Source: SYFY01 sp041752315 (GTDB lineage Bacteria > Pseudomonadota > Gammaproteobacteria > Pseudomonadales > Azotimanducaceae). Taken from it: a stretch of DNA of 64,000 bases. The stretch covers positions 134,775 to 198,774 of the forward strand of contig JBGSHJ010000066.1 of the NCBI GenBank assembly GCA_041752315.1, read 5' to 3'. Under the pieces are notes generated by a model that was not told where the DNA came from, ran no database searches, and saw only the letters and a list, made by a program, of their open reading frames with translations. Positions 1 to 7,726 of this stretch are shown here, in pieces. How positions within the stretch are numbered: position 1 is the first letter of the stretch; every line of letters begins with the position of its first letter. The translations under genes and the position numbers were made by a program.

Positions 1-2
1 AT

Positions 3-227
3 CTTGATATCCACACGATCCCGGCTCGCAGGAACGATCCCGAGCACTCCCACTTTGATGTGCGCTTCTGCTTTCAGGCCCACTCGAGAGATTTTCAGCT
101 ATCGGCGGAATCAAAAGCGCTCGCCTGGGTGCCGATCGAGCGTTTGCAGGACTATACCGACGAAGTGTCCATGCTGCGCATGCAGCGGAAGTGGCTGGTT
201 GGTCAAAACCATCAGACGACTGCGTGA
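3..227 (+). CDS. NUDIX hydrolase, C-terminal part
   Basis: This is the last 74 residues of an ORF whose start lies before the window. The visible part begins LDIHTIPARRNDPEHSHFD, continues through VRFCFQA and LAWVPIERLQ, and ends with an Arg/Lys-rich tail before TGA. This is the pattern seen after the Nudix box in hydrolases of NDP-linked or dNTP substrates: an H-x-D-x-R-F strand and a W-x-P-I/L-E element. The Nudix box itself is outside the window, so the substrate cannot be judged. It is a partial gene. Confidence 0.7.
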   Translation, partial: LDIHTIPARRNDPEHSHFDVRFCFQAHSRDFQLSAESKALAWVPIERLQDYTDEVSMLRMQRKWLVGQNHQTTA

Positions 228-362
228 GTCCACTGCCATACCGCGCCAGGGTGGTTGACGCGATACGGTAGCAGTATCACGATCATCGTTATCTGCTCAC
301 CGCTGTGTGCATGCGCAGAGGACCTGGTGAGTGACACGCACCAGAATCGTTGCGAAGAGGAG

Positions 363-854
363 ATGGTTCCAATGTCAGGAGATGATGACGAGCCCCGCAA
401 GTACGCTTCATCACCCTGCTTTGCAGGCGAACTCGAAGCTCAGCCAATGCCACTCGAAGAACTGCTGTCGCGGCTCAACGTGCTGGTTGAATCGGAGCGG
501 GCCGGTACACGCGGTCTGCTGGCGATGGCCCACAGGAGTGAAGGCACTCCGCTCGAACCGGTTCTTCACGATATAGCGCGCGACGAAGCGCGTTTCTGCA
601 GCATGCTGTCGCACCATGTCAGTCGGCTGGGTGGTACTCCCAGCCACGCGACTGGGGAATTTCTGGAGAAACTCCTCAAGAAGCCCACACTCGAGGCGCA
701 GATGAGTCTGGTCGACCGGGGCCAGCGTGCCGTTGTCGAGATGGTCGACGCGATCATCCCGCGTATCGATGATCCGCAGCTGAGGCAGGACCTGATGACC
801 ATGAGGAACGAGCACGTCGTGAACCTGGCACGTGCTGCGTCGGTGAGTGAATGA
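363..854 (+). CDS. DUF6306-like ferritin-type helical protein
   Basis: This 163-residue protein starts at an ATG preceded by GAAGAGGAG. After a short polar N-terminus, PMPLEELLSRLNVLVESERAG begins a helical region. Acidic and His residues (DEARFCSML..HVSRLGG) are placed as in ferritin-like four-helix proteins, and a late helix carries MRNEHVVNLAR. The pattern resembles proteins annotated as DUF6306. A diiron role is possible, but a full ligand set cannot be confirmed by eye. It lies 25 bases before the phzF-like gene and may share its transcript. An upstream in-frame TTG (255) gives an unlikely N-terminus. Confidence 0.55.
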   Translation: MVPMSGDDDEPRKYASSPCFAGELEAQPMPLEELLSRLNVLVESERAGTRGLLAMAHRSEGTPLEPVLHDIARDEARFCSMLSHHVSRLGGTPSHATGEFLEKLLKKPTLEAQMSLVDRGQRAVVEMVDAIIPRIDDPQLRQDLMTMRNEHVVNLARAASVSE

Positions 855-879
855 CGGTTGAACGCCTGAGTGGCGCTCG

Positions 880-1713
880 ATGAAACGACGCTTCCACCAA
901 CTCGACGTCTTCAGCGACACACCGTTGAAGGGTAACCCACTCGCTGTGGTCCACGAGGCCGATGGCCTGAGCGACACGACCATGGCCAACTTCGCACGCT
1001 GGACCAACCTGTCGGAGACCACTTTCCTGCTGACACCTGCGGCAGCCGGTGCGGACTATCGCGTGCGCATTTTCACGCCAGGTGGCGAATTGCCCTTTGC
1101 CGGCCACCCGACGCTCGGCAGTTGCGCCGCGTGGCTGGCCGGCGGTGGTGTGCCGCAGCACGACGGATTGGTGGTGCAGGAATGTGGGGTCGGGCTTGTG
1201 CGCATCCGCCGTGACAACTCGCTGTTGGCGTTTGCCGCACCGAAGTTGCTGCGCACCGGTCCGCTGAGCGAGCCGCTGTTGGTGCAGATTGCCCGCGGCA
1301 TCGGGCTGCCTCGTGATGCCATCCTGCGACACCAATGGGTGGACAACGGCCCTGGCTGGTGCGCGGTGATGCTCGACAACGGCGCCACGGTACGAAGTGT
1401 CAAGCTGGACTGGGCAGCGCTGGGGGACCTGAAGCTCGGTCTGATCGGCGCGCAGCCCGCAGGCAGCGACACCCAGTTCGAAGTGCGCGCCTTCGTACCG
1501 ACGATGGGCGTGCCGGAAGACCCGGTTACCGGCAGTCTGAACGCTGGCCTTGCGCAGTGGTTGATCGGTGAGGGGCTTGCACCATCGCGCTATGTGGCGG
1601 CGCAAGGCACGGTGTTGGGCCGTGCCGGGCGTGTTCACGTGCAGCACGATGGGACCGACTGCTGGATCGGCGGCGAGGTGGCGTTCTGCATCGAGGGCTC
1701 GGTGACGGTTTAG
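880..1713 (+). CDS. PhzF-family isomerase/epimerase
   Basis: This 277-residue protein starts KRRFHQLDVFSDTPLKGNPLAVV, the typical PhzF opening (Q-x-D-V-F...GNPLAV). Other family landmarks are NLSETTFL, RVRIFTPGGELPFAGHPTLG (the conserved FAGHP segment) and, near the C-terminus, EDPVTGSLNAGLAQWL. Family members are cytoplasmic cofactor-free isomerases, of which PhzF of phenazine synthesis is the best known. No other phenazine genes are nearby, so a general metabolite isomerase is more likely. The length is close to that of the E. coli YddE type. The start lacks a strong ribosome-binding site. Confidence 0.88.
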   Translation: MKRRFHQLDVFSDTPLKGNPLAVVHEADGLSDTTMANFARWTNLSETTFLLTPAAAGADYRVRIFTPGGELPFAGHPTLGSCAAWLAGGGVPQHDGLVVQECGVGLVRIRRDNSLLAFAAPKLLRTGPLSEPLLVQIARGIGLPRDAILRHQWVDNGPGWCAVMLDNGATVRSVKLDWAALGDLKLGLIGAQPAGSDTQFEVRAFVPTMGVPEDPVTGSLNAGLAQWLIGEGLAPSRYVAAQGTVLGRAGRVHVQHDGTDCWIGGEVAFCIEGSVTV

Positions 1714-2077
1714 TCACTGGCAGGAGTTCAAGGTTTCGACGACCTCCTCATCGTTGCTGCTGCGAATGGAAGGCGCGATAGGCCAATACATACACGCGCT
1801 GCAGTATGAGCGTGGTACTACGGACATGTTGAGTGCGTCGAGTGGGCAACACATGGTCAGTCAGCACTGACTTGCCAGACAGGAGACCGATGCCGCAGCG
1901 GCCAGGTTGATCGCGCTGCTTTCTGCCGACGGGGACGGCTGGTCGGCTGAATTGGCAGGGCTCGCTCCAGCCCTGAAAAACCAGATTGCCAGAGACGTTT
2001 TTGCACACGCATTCTCCCGCCTGTCGCGCCAGTCAATAGCGGGTTCAGGAAGGGGTCGCAGCTGGTCCGGTCGCTGA
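1712..2077 (+). pseudogene. Relic of a nitrate/nitrite-sensing (NIT) domain protein
   Basis: In one frame the stretch reads LLLRMEGAIGQYIHALQYERG, then a TGA at 1868-1870, then LARQETDAAAARLIALLS and a further helical stretch to the stop at 2075-2077. IHALQxERG followed by QxxTDAA is the signature of NIT-type helical sensor domains (NasR or chemoreceptor type). The reading frame is the same on both sides of the stop codon. There is no convincing start, and the 3' end runs into the opposite-strand hydroxylase gene. I read it as a truncated and decayed insertion remnant. A 34-codon ORF starting at 1766 could still be translated, but nothing supports that. Confidence 0.45.
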
Positions 2078-3547
2078 ACGCCACGCATCAAGCAGTACCT
2101 CTGGCTGACCGGTTCCGAAGACATATCGATCCGGTCTCACCAGAACAGCATCAGTGTGTCGATGATCCAGCCAGGTATCAAGCGCTGTTTTGAAATCTGC
2201 AATAGCCGCTCCGTTCACATCAACCAGTCGAACGTCTGCGCCGACGTTGGGGATCTTGTCACCACGATGAATCAGCCAGACCCCAGGGCCGAGCAGATCG
2301 TCCAGACGCGAGACGACCTCGGTTCCTCGCACAGGTTGCGGAAAGTACTGGCCTGCAGCGGCCGAAGTGCCGAGGAGGACTCCCGCGGAGATGGGTGGGT
2401 AAGTTGGCGTAGTTGAAGGTGGCAGGCCTGCTTCGCGCGCGGCAAGCATCTGCAGATCACGAGCTGCCGCTGCGGCCGGATCCGTGATGCACACCGTTTT
2501 GCCCATCATGATGGCCATGCCGATGATGGCCCGTACATTGGGTTCCCGTTCTGGCTGGTAGGCATCCAGTAATCCGTCTGCGCAGCCGTGTACAGCCATG
2601 GCGAGCTTCCAGGCGAGATTGGCGGCGTCGCGGATACCCGAGCACATGCCCTGTCCGGCAAACGGCGGCATCTGGTGAGCCGCATCTCCGGCCAGCAGCA
2701 CACGACCGCGCCGCCAGTGTTCTGCAACCCGCGCGTTGAACCGATAGACCGCCTTGCGTTCAAGCGTAACAGCCCCGTACACGTTCCAGGGTTCGAGCAA
2801 CTTCCAGATCACCTCGTCGTTGAGCAGCGCATCGGCGGATTCGTCCGGTTTGATCATGAATTCCCAGCGATGCCGGCCGTCGCCCATGACCACACACGTG
2901 GTGGGACGTTCGGGATTGCAGATCTGCAGATTGGCAGTTGGCAATCTCGATGGATCGATGACCAGTGTGTCGATGACCAGCCACGGTTCGTCAAACTGCA
3001 AATCCTGCAATCCGATGCCCGCAGCTTGCCGCACCGGGCTGCGGGTTCCATCACAACCAATGAGATAGCGGGCGGTTAGTGAAGCTCTTCCCGAAGGAGA
3101 GGTGAATTCCACAGTTACGGAGTCTGTACTCTCGCGATACGATTCAAATCGCCAGCTGGTTCGCAGATCCACCTCCCTGGTCTGTGCAATGCGCTGTCGC
3201 AACACCTGCTCCACCGACGGCTGATGAATCATGTTGCCTGCCGGCCAGCCTCCAGGACCTGTGCGATTGGCGTTTTCGAAGCGCAGCAGCACCTGACCTT
3301 GTGCGTTGAGAAAATCATATCGCTCGGCACTGCGACTGGTTGCCATGATGTCGTCGGCAACCCCGATTGACTGAAAGATTCTCATCCCCTCGTGATCCAC
3401 ATGAGCTGCACGTGGCAACGGATAAACCACCGGTTCCTTGTCGACCACGATGGTGCGGATGCCGGATCGAGCCAGCAACAAGGCAAGCGACACACCGGTA
3501 GGGCCGCCACCAACGATCAGGACATCGCAGTCGAACGCTGCTGGCAT
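2045..3547 (-). CDS. FAD-dependent aromatic hydroxylase (MhpA/PheA type)
   Basis: This 500-residue flavoprotein begins with a Rossmann motif (DVLIVGGGPTGVSLALLLA, residues 8-26). It has the DG motif in LIGCDGTRSPVRQ and the FAD-ribityl GD motif in GRVLLAGDAAHQMPPFAGQGM. These define the class A aromatic monooxygenases that use NAD(P)H and O2 to ortho-hydroxylate phenolic rings, as MhpA and HbpA do. It is the last gene of the tetR-dioxygenase-FAH operon and starts three bases after the FAH stop. It probably makes the catechol that the dioxygenase cleaves. The aromatic substrate cannot be read from sequence. Confidence 0.88.
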   Translation of the reverse strand: MPAAFDCDVLIVGGGPTGVSLALLLARSGIRTIVVDKEPVVYPLPRAAHVDHEGMRIFQSIGVADDIMATSRSAERYDFLNAQGQVLLRFENANRTGPGGWPAGNMIHQPSVEQVLRQRIAQTREVDLRTSWRFESYRESTDSVTVEFTSPSGRASLTARYLIGCDGTRSPVRQAAGIGLQDLQFDEPWLVIDTLVIDPSRLPTANLQICNPERPTTCVVMGDGRHRWEFMIKPDESADALLNDEVIWKLLEPWNVYGAVTLERKAVYRFNARVAEHWRRGRVLLAGDAAHQMPPFAGQGMCSGIRDAANLAWKLAMAVHGCADGLLDAYQPEREPNVRAIIGMAIMMGKTVCITDPAAAAARDLQMLAAREAGLPPSTTPTYPPISAGVLLGTSAAAGQYFPQPVRGTEVVSRLDDLLGPGVWLIHRGDKIPNVGADVRLVDVNGAAIADFKTALDTWLDHRHTDAVLVRPDRYVFGTGQPEVLLDAWRSATGPAATPS

Positions 3548-3549
3548 GT

Positions 3550-4389
3550 TCAGGCTTCGCTCACCATGGTCGCCTCCATGGCTCCCAGCAAATCGATTTC
3601 ACTGCGCAGCACGTCTCCCGGCTTGAGAAACTGGCGTGGATTCATGGTTGCGCCAATGCCTGCAGGCGTTCCGGTAAAAATCACATCACCGGGTTCGAGC
3701 GTCATCGCCTGCGACAGATGTTCGATCTGTGCCCACACATCGAAGACCAGATGCTCCGTGTTGGATGACTGCCGCTGTTCGCCGTTGACAAAGCATCGCA
3801 AACCGAGTGCATGGGGATTGGGGATCTCGTCCCTGGTCGTGATCCACGGGCCAATTGGCGCGTGGGTGTCGAAGGATTTGCCAAGACTCCATTGGGGGGT
3901 CTGGTGTTGCCAGCGGCGCTCAGTCACGTCATTGCCAACACAATAGCCAAACACGTGTTCATGCGCCTGTTCGCGGCTGATGTGTTTGCCACGTTTGCCG
4001 ATGATGGCGACAAGTTCGATTTCGTAGTCGACCAAGGGACCGGTCCTGGCCACGAGGATCGGGTCGAAGGGTCCGTTGATCGAAGTCACTGCCTTGGTAA
4101 ACCACACCTGGTGTTCCGGTGTCGCCATGTTGCTTTCCGCGATGTGATCCGCGTAATTGAGACCGATCGCGTACACCTTGCCGGGCCTCAGCACTGGCGC
4201 CAGCAGGTGTACGGATGACAGTGGCAGCGTGGAGTCCGTGGCGGCTGCGCGCGTGAGCTGTGTCTTGTGGTCATCCCAATCCCTGATCAGTTCGATCATC
4301 GAGCCGGGTACACTGGTCGGGATGATCCGGTCGCCCACTACGACTCCCGTCTGTACGATCGTACCGTGTTCAAAGGTTGCCAGTTTCAT
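3550..4389 (-). CDS. Fumarylacetoacetate hydrolase-family protein
   Basis: This 279-residue protein starts MKLATFEHG at an ATG that overlaps the dioxygenase stop (ATGA). An earlier in-frame start would run far into the dioxygenase gene. The FAH-fold core is present: RPGKVYAIGLNYADHIAE, the metal-binding DYEIELVAIIGKRGKHIS, YCVGNDVTERRWQ, and a C-terminal GDVIFTGTPAGIG. Family members are cytosolic Mg-dependent C-C hydrolases, hydratases or decarboxylases. In this operon it is the natural candidate for processing the ring-cleavage product in place of an alpha/beta-fold hydrolase of the MhpC or HbpD type. Confidence 0.88.
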   Translation of the reverse strand: MKLATFEHGTIVQTGVVVGDRIIPTSVPGSMIELIRDWDDHKTQLTRAAATDSTLPLSSVHLLAPVLRPGKVYAIGLNYADHIAESNMATPEHQVWFTKAVTSINGPFDPILVARTGPLVDYEIELVAIIGKRGKHISREQAHEHVFGYCVGNDVTERRWQHQTPQWSLGKSFDTHAPIGPWITTRDEIPNPHALGLRCFVNGEQRQSSNTEHLVFDVWAQIEHLSQAMTLEPGDVIFTGTPAGIGATMNPRQFLKPGDVLRSEIDLLGAMEATMVSEA

Positions 4390-5345
4390 GCCTGTTGCCT
4401 CCGGGTTGTCGCAACCATGGGATGTTCGGCACCCCACTGGACTGCCAGCAGTGACTGTAGTGTTGCCTTGCTGGAACCATCGTGTGCATTGAACAGATCA
4501 CCATCGGTCCAGTGTTCGAGTTCATGCCCCCATGGATCTTCCCAGTAGTCGAAGATCTGGCTGCCAAGAACGTGGCGACCAACTCCCCATCGAGCCTTGC
4601 GGCCCGCAGCTTCCAAGTGCGCGTGACCGCGCATGAGATCGTCGAAGTGGGCCACTTCAAATGCTGCATGCATGAATCTGGGTGCCTGGGGTGACTGCAG
4701 CAGGAACAGCGTGTGATGATCGGTGAGCGATGCACCCAGGTCGCAGCGCAGGAACGCGCCGATTGTTACGCCAGGCGCTGCCTCGATTGCGTCCGATGTA
4801 ATGAACCCGAAGCGTGATTTGTACCACTGCTCGGAAGTTCGAAAGTCCTTTACCCCGAGTACCGCGTGCCCGAGGCGGGCGACCGAGGCAGGGCCCGCGG
4901 TTATGCGGACTGAGGAGTGAAGCCTGGTTTTGACCGCTGCAGTGTTGAGCGGATTGCCCGCGTCAGTTGGGGTGGCTGGAAACGTTGCCTGGTCACTGAC
5001 CACTTCGACGGCATATCCGTCCGGATCGGTCAGTCTGACGACATACCCTCCGCCTGGAGTCGTCAGGCGCTCCATGGGCTTTCCATCAGCGAGCGCGAGG
5101 ATTTCAAGGTCTGCGACACAGCTGGCGCGAAAGCCGATCGAGGCAAATCCTGGCTCGCCGAAGGTAGTGGCGTGAATGAAAGGAGCGGGGCCCGTACCAC
5201 GTGCGTAGAGCACACCATCATTGCCAAGCCAGGGCGTGAGTCCAAACTCGGTGAGGAACCTGGACATTTCCTTCAGATCCGGTGCCGTGAACCGGACGTG
5301 TGAGATGTCCTGAACCTTTGTATGACTCAAGGGGATGTGGCTCAT
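4386..5345 (-). CDS. Extradiol (VOC-fold) ring-cleavage dioxygenase
   Basis: This 319-residue two-module vicinal-oxygen-chelate protein has an N-terminal module from about residue 10 to 115 and a catalytic module from about 150. The expected Fe(II) ligands are visible in the second module: His in ARLGHAVLGV, His in RFMHAAFEV, and Glu in GHELEHWTDGD. It should open a catechol ring next to the hydroxyls (meta cleavage). The start codon overlaps the tetR stop (ATGA) and its own stop overlaps the FAH start, so the genes are translationally coupled. The sequence is closest in style to biphenyl-diol or hydroxyphenylpropionate dioxygenases, with the exact substrate unknown. Confidence 0.87.
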   Translation of the reverse strand: MSHIPLSHTKVQDISHVRFTAPDLKEMSRFLTEFGLTPWLGNDGVLYARGTGPAPFIHATTFGEPGFASIGFRASCVADLEILALADGKPMERLTTPGGGYVVRLTDPDGYAVEVVSDQATFPATPTDAGNPLNTAAVKTRLHSSVRITAGPASVARLGHAVLGVKDFRTSEQWYKSRFGFITSDAIEAAPGVTIGAFLRCDLGASLTDHHTLFLLQSPQAPRFMHAAFEVAHFDDLMRGHAHLEAAGRKARWGVGRHVLGSQIFDYWEDPWGHELEHWTDGDLFNAHDGSSKATLQSLLAVQWGAEHPMVATTRRQQA

Positions 5346-5995
5346 CTGGTTCTTGATCTCCTGGTGGATTTGCTGCCTTGTACAAGAGAAGGTGGTTCGA
5401 TGATCGAGATGTTGTGCGCTTCATCCGGATCCAGGCCCAGCGCCCTGAGGATGAGTTCAGCAATCTGTTCACCCGCCTCTCGCCAGGTCTGTCGACCGAA
5501 CAGTACAGATTGCATGGCTGCCAGGGTCGCACCCCCGACCAGGGACAGGATGGAAGGCAGCGATTCGGCTGCAACGCTGAATCGACCTGTCTGGATGCCT
5601 CGGCTGATATCGAGCGAAGGTGGTTCATCCATCAGTTTCCGCATCGTGTCGTCATTGCGGGCAAACCTGACCACAAACCGCCCCCACCAGGGGTCCTCGT
5701 GTGCATGCCGTATGAACATTCGAATCCCGTTGGCAAGGCGCTGTGCAGGGTCTTCGAGGTGGGTCATGCGCTCGCCAATCTGCAGGTGCATGTCATGAAG
5801 CACGCGCGAGGCTACTTCGTCGAAAAGCGTTTCGGGTTCGGGAATGTTGTTGTAGATCGTTCCACGTGCGACGCCGGCAGCACCTGCAAGCTCGCTGATG
5901 GAAATTTCCTGTGCGCCGCGTTCGGCGAACAACCGAATTGCGGCGTCGTGGATTTTGAGGACCGCCGGACTACTCGCAGGCATACGGGTGTTCAT
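5342..5995 (-). CDS. TetR-family repressor of the meta-cleavage operon
   Basis: This 217-residue protein has the TetR helix-turn-helix at residues 13-55 (IHDAAIRLFAERGAQEISI followed by ELAGAAGVARGTIYNNI). The longer C-terminal ligand domain includes a helix-rich segment near LSLVGGATLAAMQSV. It is the first gene of the operon, and its start codon is three bases from a pair of inverted repeats (5998-6035). That layout predicts autorepression plus control of the dioxygenase, FAH and hydroxylase genes. The inducer is presumably a pathway substrate or intermediate, which is inferred from context. Confidence 0.9.
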   Translation of the reverse strand: MNTRMPASSPAVLKIHDAAIRLFAERGAQEISISELAGAAGVARGTIYNNIPEPETLFDEVASRVLHDMHLQIGERMTHLEDPAQRLANGIRMFIRHAHEDPWWGRFVVRFARNDDTMRKLMDEPPSLDISRGIQTGRFSVAAESLPSILSLVGGATLAAMQSVLFGRQTWREAGEQIAELILRALGLDPDEAHNISIIEPPSLVQGSKSTRRSRTR

Positions 5996-5997
5996 TT

Positions 5998-6035
5998 GAA
6001 CTATGAAGTTCTATTTTGAACATGTATGTTCAAAA
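5998..6035 (-). promoter_or_regulatory. Probable TetR operator, two inverted repeats
   Basis: The larger repeat (6014-6035) has perfect 10-bp arms TTTTGAACAT / ATGTTCAAAA around a GT centre. A smaller one, GAACT-ATGA-AGTTC, sits at 5998-6011 and shares the GAAC/GTTC core. Both lie immediately upstream of the tetR start on the minus strand, where a promoter would be. A TetR dimer binding here would cover transcription initiation for the whole operon. Confidence 0.75.
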
Positions 6036-6165
6036 AAGTCAAGCAACCCATCATCTGAAGGCGTTTTAACAAAAGTTCTCAGGATCTCGCCGACACCCTG
6101 GGAATTTTTTATGACAGATGGTCGATCGCGGGTTATGTTTGCTGGGGAGGTAGGCCAGAATAGTT

Positions 6166-6188
6166 GCGTCTGCGACATTGGCAGACGC
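6166..6188. other. Hairpin in tRNA-Gly leader
   Basis: A perfect 8-bp inverted repeat, GCGTCTGC and GCAGACGC, encloses a 7-base loop 12 bases before the tRNA. It has no following T-run, so it is not a standard terminator. It may be a leader processing structure or a chance repeat. Confidence 0.4.
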
Positions 6189-6200
6189 TGGTTGAATCAT

Positions 6201-6276
6201 GCGGGACTAGCTCATCTGGTAGAGCGACAGCTTCCCAAGCTGTAGGTGGCGGGTTCGAGTCCCGTGTCCCGCTCCA
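6201..6276 (+). tRNA. tRNA-Gly (anticodon CCC)
   Basis: The 76-base cloverleaf has acceptor arms GCGGGAC and GTCCCGC, discriminator T, and an encoded CCA at 6274-6276. The anticodon stem ACAGC/GCTGT closes the loop TTCCCAA, giving anticodon CCC for GGG codons. The T arm reads GCGGGTTCGAGTCCCGT. A short T-run follows the CCA. Confidence 0.97.
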
Positions 6277-6326
6277 TTTTTCGCGGTACGGACGTGTGTC
6301 CTACCTGTCGATTTCCTTCCGGTCGA

Positions 6327-6491
6327 TTATTCGAATGGGTTGAAGTTCTTCAACCGCTCAAGAGCGTCGACCATGGACTTCACCAGATACTCTGGGGGAA
6401 AACTCTCAAAAGGTTCTTCTTCTTCGAGTTCATCGAAGAATTCTTCCACGTAAGGTGCTTCAGCCAGGGCTACTGCATGTGGGTCCATCAT
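6327..6491 (-). CDS. Small acidic protein, unknown
   Basis: This ORF encodes about 54 residues starting MMDPHAVALAEA, with AAGGA about nine bases before the ATG. The middle is strongly acidic (EEFFDELEEEEPFESF) and is followed by a helix LVKSMVDALERLKNF. Earlier in-frame starts exist up to 6560 but lack a ribosome-binding site. I do not recognise a family. The acidic composition and plausible start make it a candidate real gene, but it has no operon partner. Confidence 0.4.
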   Translation of the reverse strand: MMDPHAVALAEAPYVEEFFDELEEEEPFESFPPEYLVKSMVDALERLKNFNPFE

Positions 6492-6763
6492 TGGTCGATT
6501 TCCTTGTTTTCGACTGTCCTCGGGATGACCGCCTGTCGTTTGCAGAGCGGTCCCGTGCATCCGTCCTCGTCCCTTCGATTGCGTCGCGAGACCAGGTTTT
6601 GATCTTAGTCAGGCGATCGAAGCGAACCGAGAACCAGGCCACGATTTCATCATGCTGCACTCGCGCAGCTCGTGCTCGGTCTCCGGATCACCTTGTACGC
6701 CATCGACAGTAGAGGTTGTCGTCTGCAAGCGGGAGAACTTGAGGGTGCAGCGTGACGAACGAT

Positions 6764-7726
6764 TCAGTGGTACAGGAAACAAGCCACCAGACGGTCGGGA
6801 GCGTCCGCGATTTGCTTGAGGCTGGGTGTGGTTGATCGGCACTGGTCCATCACGTGTGGACATCGCTCGGCGAACCTGCACCCGGGCGGCACGTTGACCG
6901 GGGATGGAATTTCTCCCTGGATGGTCGTGGACACCCGGCTTCGTTCGTGGGCCGGATCGGGTTCCGGATTGGAGGCGATCAGGATCTGGGTGTAGGGATG
7001 CCTGGGAGTGAAAAAAACACTGTCGGAGGGTCCGGTTTCCACCAGGCTGCCGAGGTACATCACCGCCATGCGATCACTCACGTAACGCACCATCGACAGA
7101 TCATGGGCGATGAACAGGAGTGTCAGGCCGAGTTCCTTCTTCAGTTCATCGAGCAGATTGACAACCTGAGCCTGCACCGAAACATCAAGTGCCGAAATTG
7201 GCTCGTCGCAGACCACAAATTCAGGTTCCAGGATCAGCGCGCGAGCGATGCCGATCCGCTGGCGTTGTCCACCGGAAAACTCATGCGGGTAACGCGACAT
7301 GTGATCGGGTTGCAGGCCCACCCGGACCAGCCAGTTGGCAACCTTGTCACGAATGGCGCTGTTGTTCTGCCGGGTATGCAATTGAAGGCCTTCGCCAATG
7401 ATCTCCCCGACGGTCATCCTCGGATTGAGTGACGAATAGGGGTCCTGAAAGATCATCTGCATCTTTGGTGCGTGTCGGTGGAAATCCTGGGGTCGATAGA
7501 CCTTTGGCAGTTGTTCGCCACGATACGTCACGGTCCCGGAGGTCTTGTCGTGCAGGCCCAGAAGGGTCTTGCCCAGCGTGGACTTGCCCGATCCGCTTTC
7601 GCCGACGAGGCCGACAATTTCACGTTCCGCAATGTCCAGTGATACACCATCCACGGCGTGGACACGCCTCCCCCGGCCGAGTTCAAAGTATTTGACCAGC
7701 TGGTCAATGGCGACCAGCACGGTCAC
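6764..7726 (-). CDS. oppF: Oligopeptide ABC transporter ATP-binding protein (OppF type)
   Basis: This 320-residue ATPase has Walker A GESGSGKST (near residue 42), Q-loop IFQDPYSSLNP, signature FSGGQRQRIGIARAL, Walker B FVVCDEP and the switch His in IAHDLSMV. A C-terminal oligopeptide/dipeptide extension carries cysteines (GCRFAERCPHVMDQC). The GTG start overlaps the oppD stop (GTGA). It should energise the inner-membrane importer with OppD. It is the last gene of the 15.3-6.8 kb minus-strand run. Confidence 0.92.
   Translation of the reverse strand: MTVLVAIDQLVKYFELGRGRRVHAVDGVSLDIAEREIVGLVGESGSGKSTLGKTLLGLHDKTSGTVTYRGEQLPKVYRPQDFHRHAPKMQMIFQDPYSSLNPRMTVGEIIGEGLQLHTRQNNSAIRDKVANWLVRVGLQPDHMSRYPHEFSGGQRQRIGIARALILEPEFVVCDEPISALDVSVQAQVVNLLDELKKELGLTLLFIAHDLSMVRYVSDRMAVMYLGSLVETGPSDSVFFTPRHPYTQILIASNPEPDPAHERSRVSTTIQGEIPSPVNVPPGCRFAERCPHVMDQCRSTTPSLKQIADAPDRLVACFLYH

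Noticed and set aside
880..1713. Phenazine biosynthesis gene
   Set aside because: PhzF-like folds are widespread and no phzA-G neighbours are present.
6460..6660. Minus-strand 66-residue ORF in the gap before oppF
   Set aside because: It overlaps the better-supported small acidic ORF, has a basic low-complexity tail and no family.
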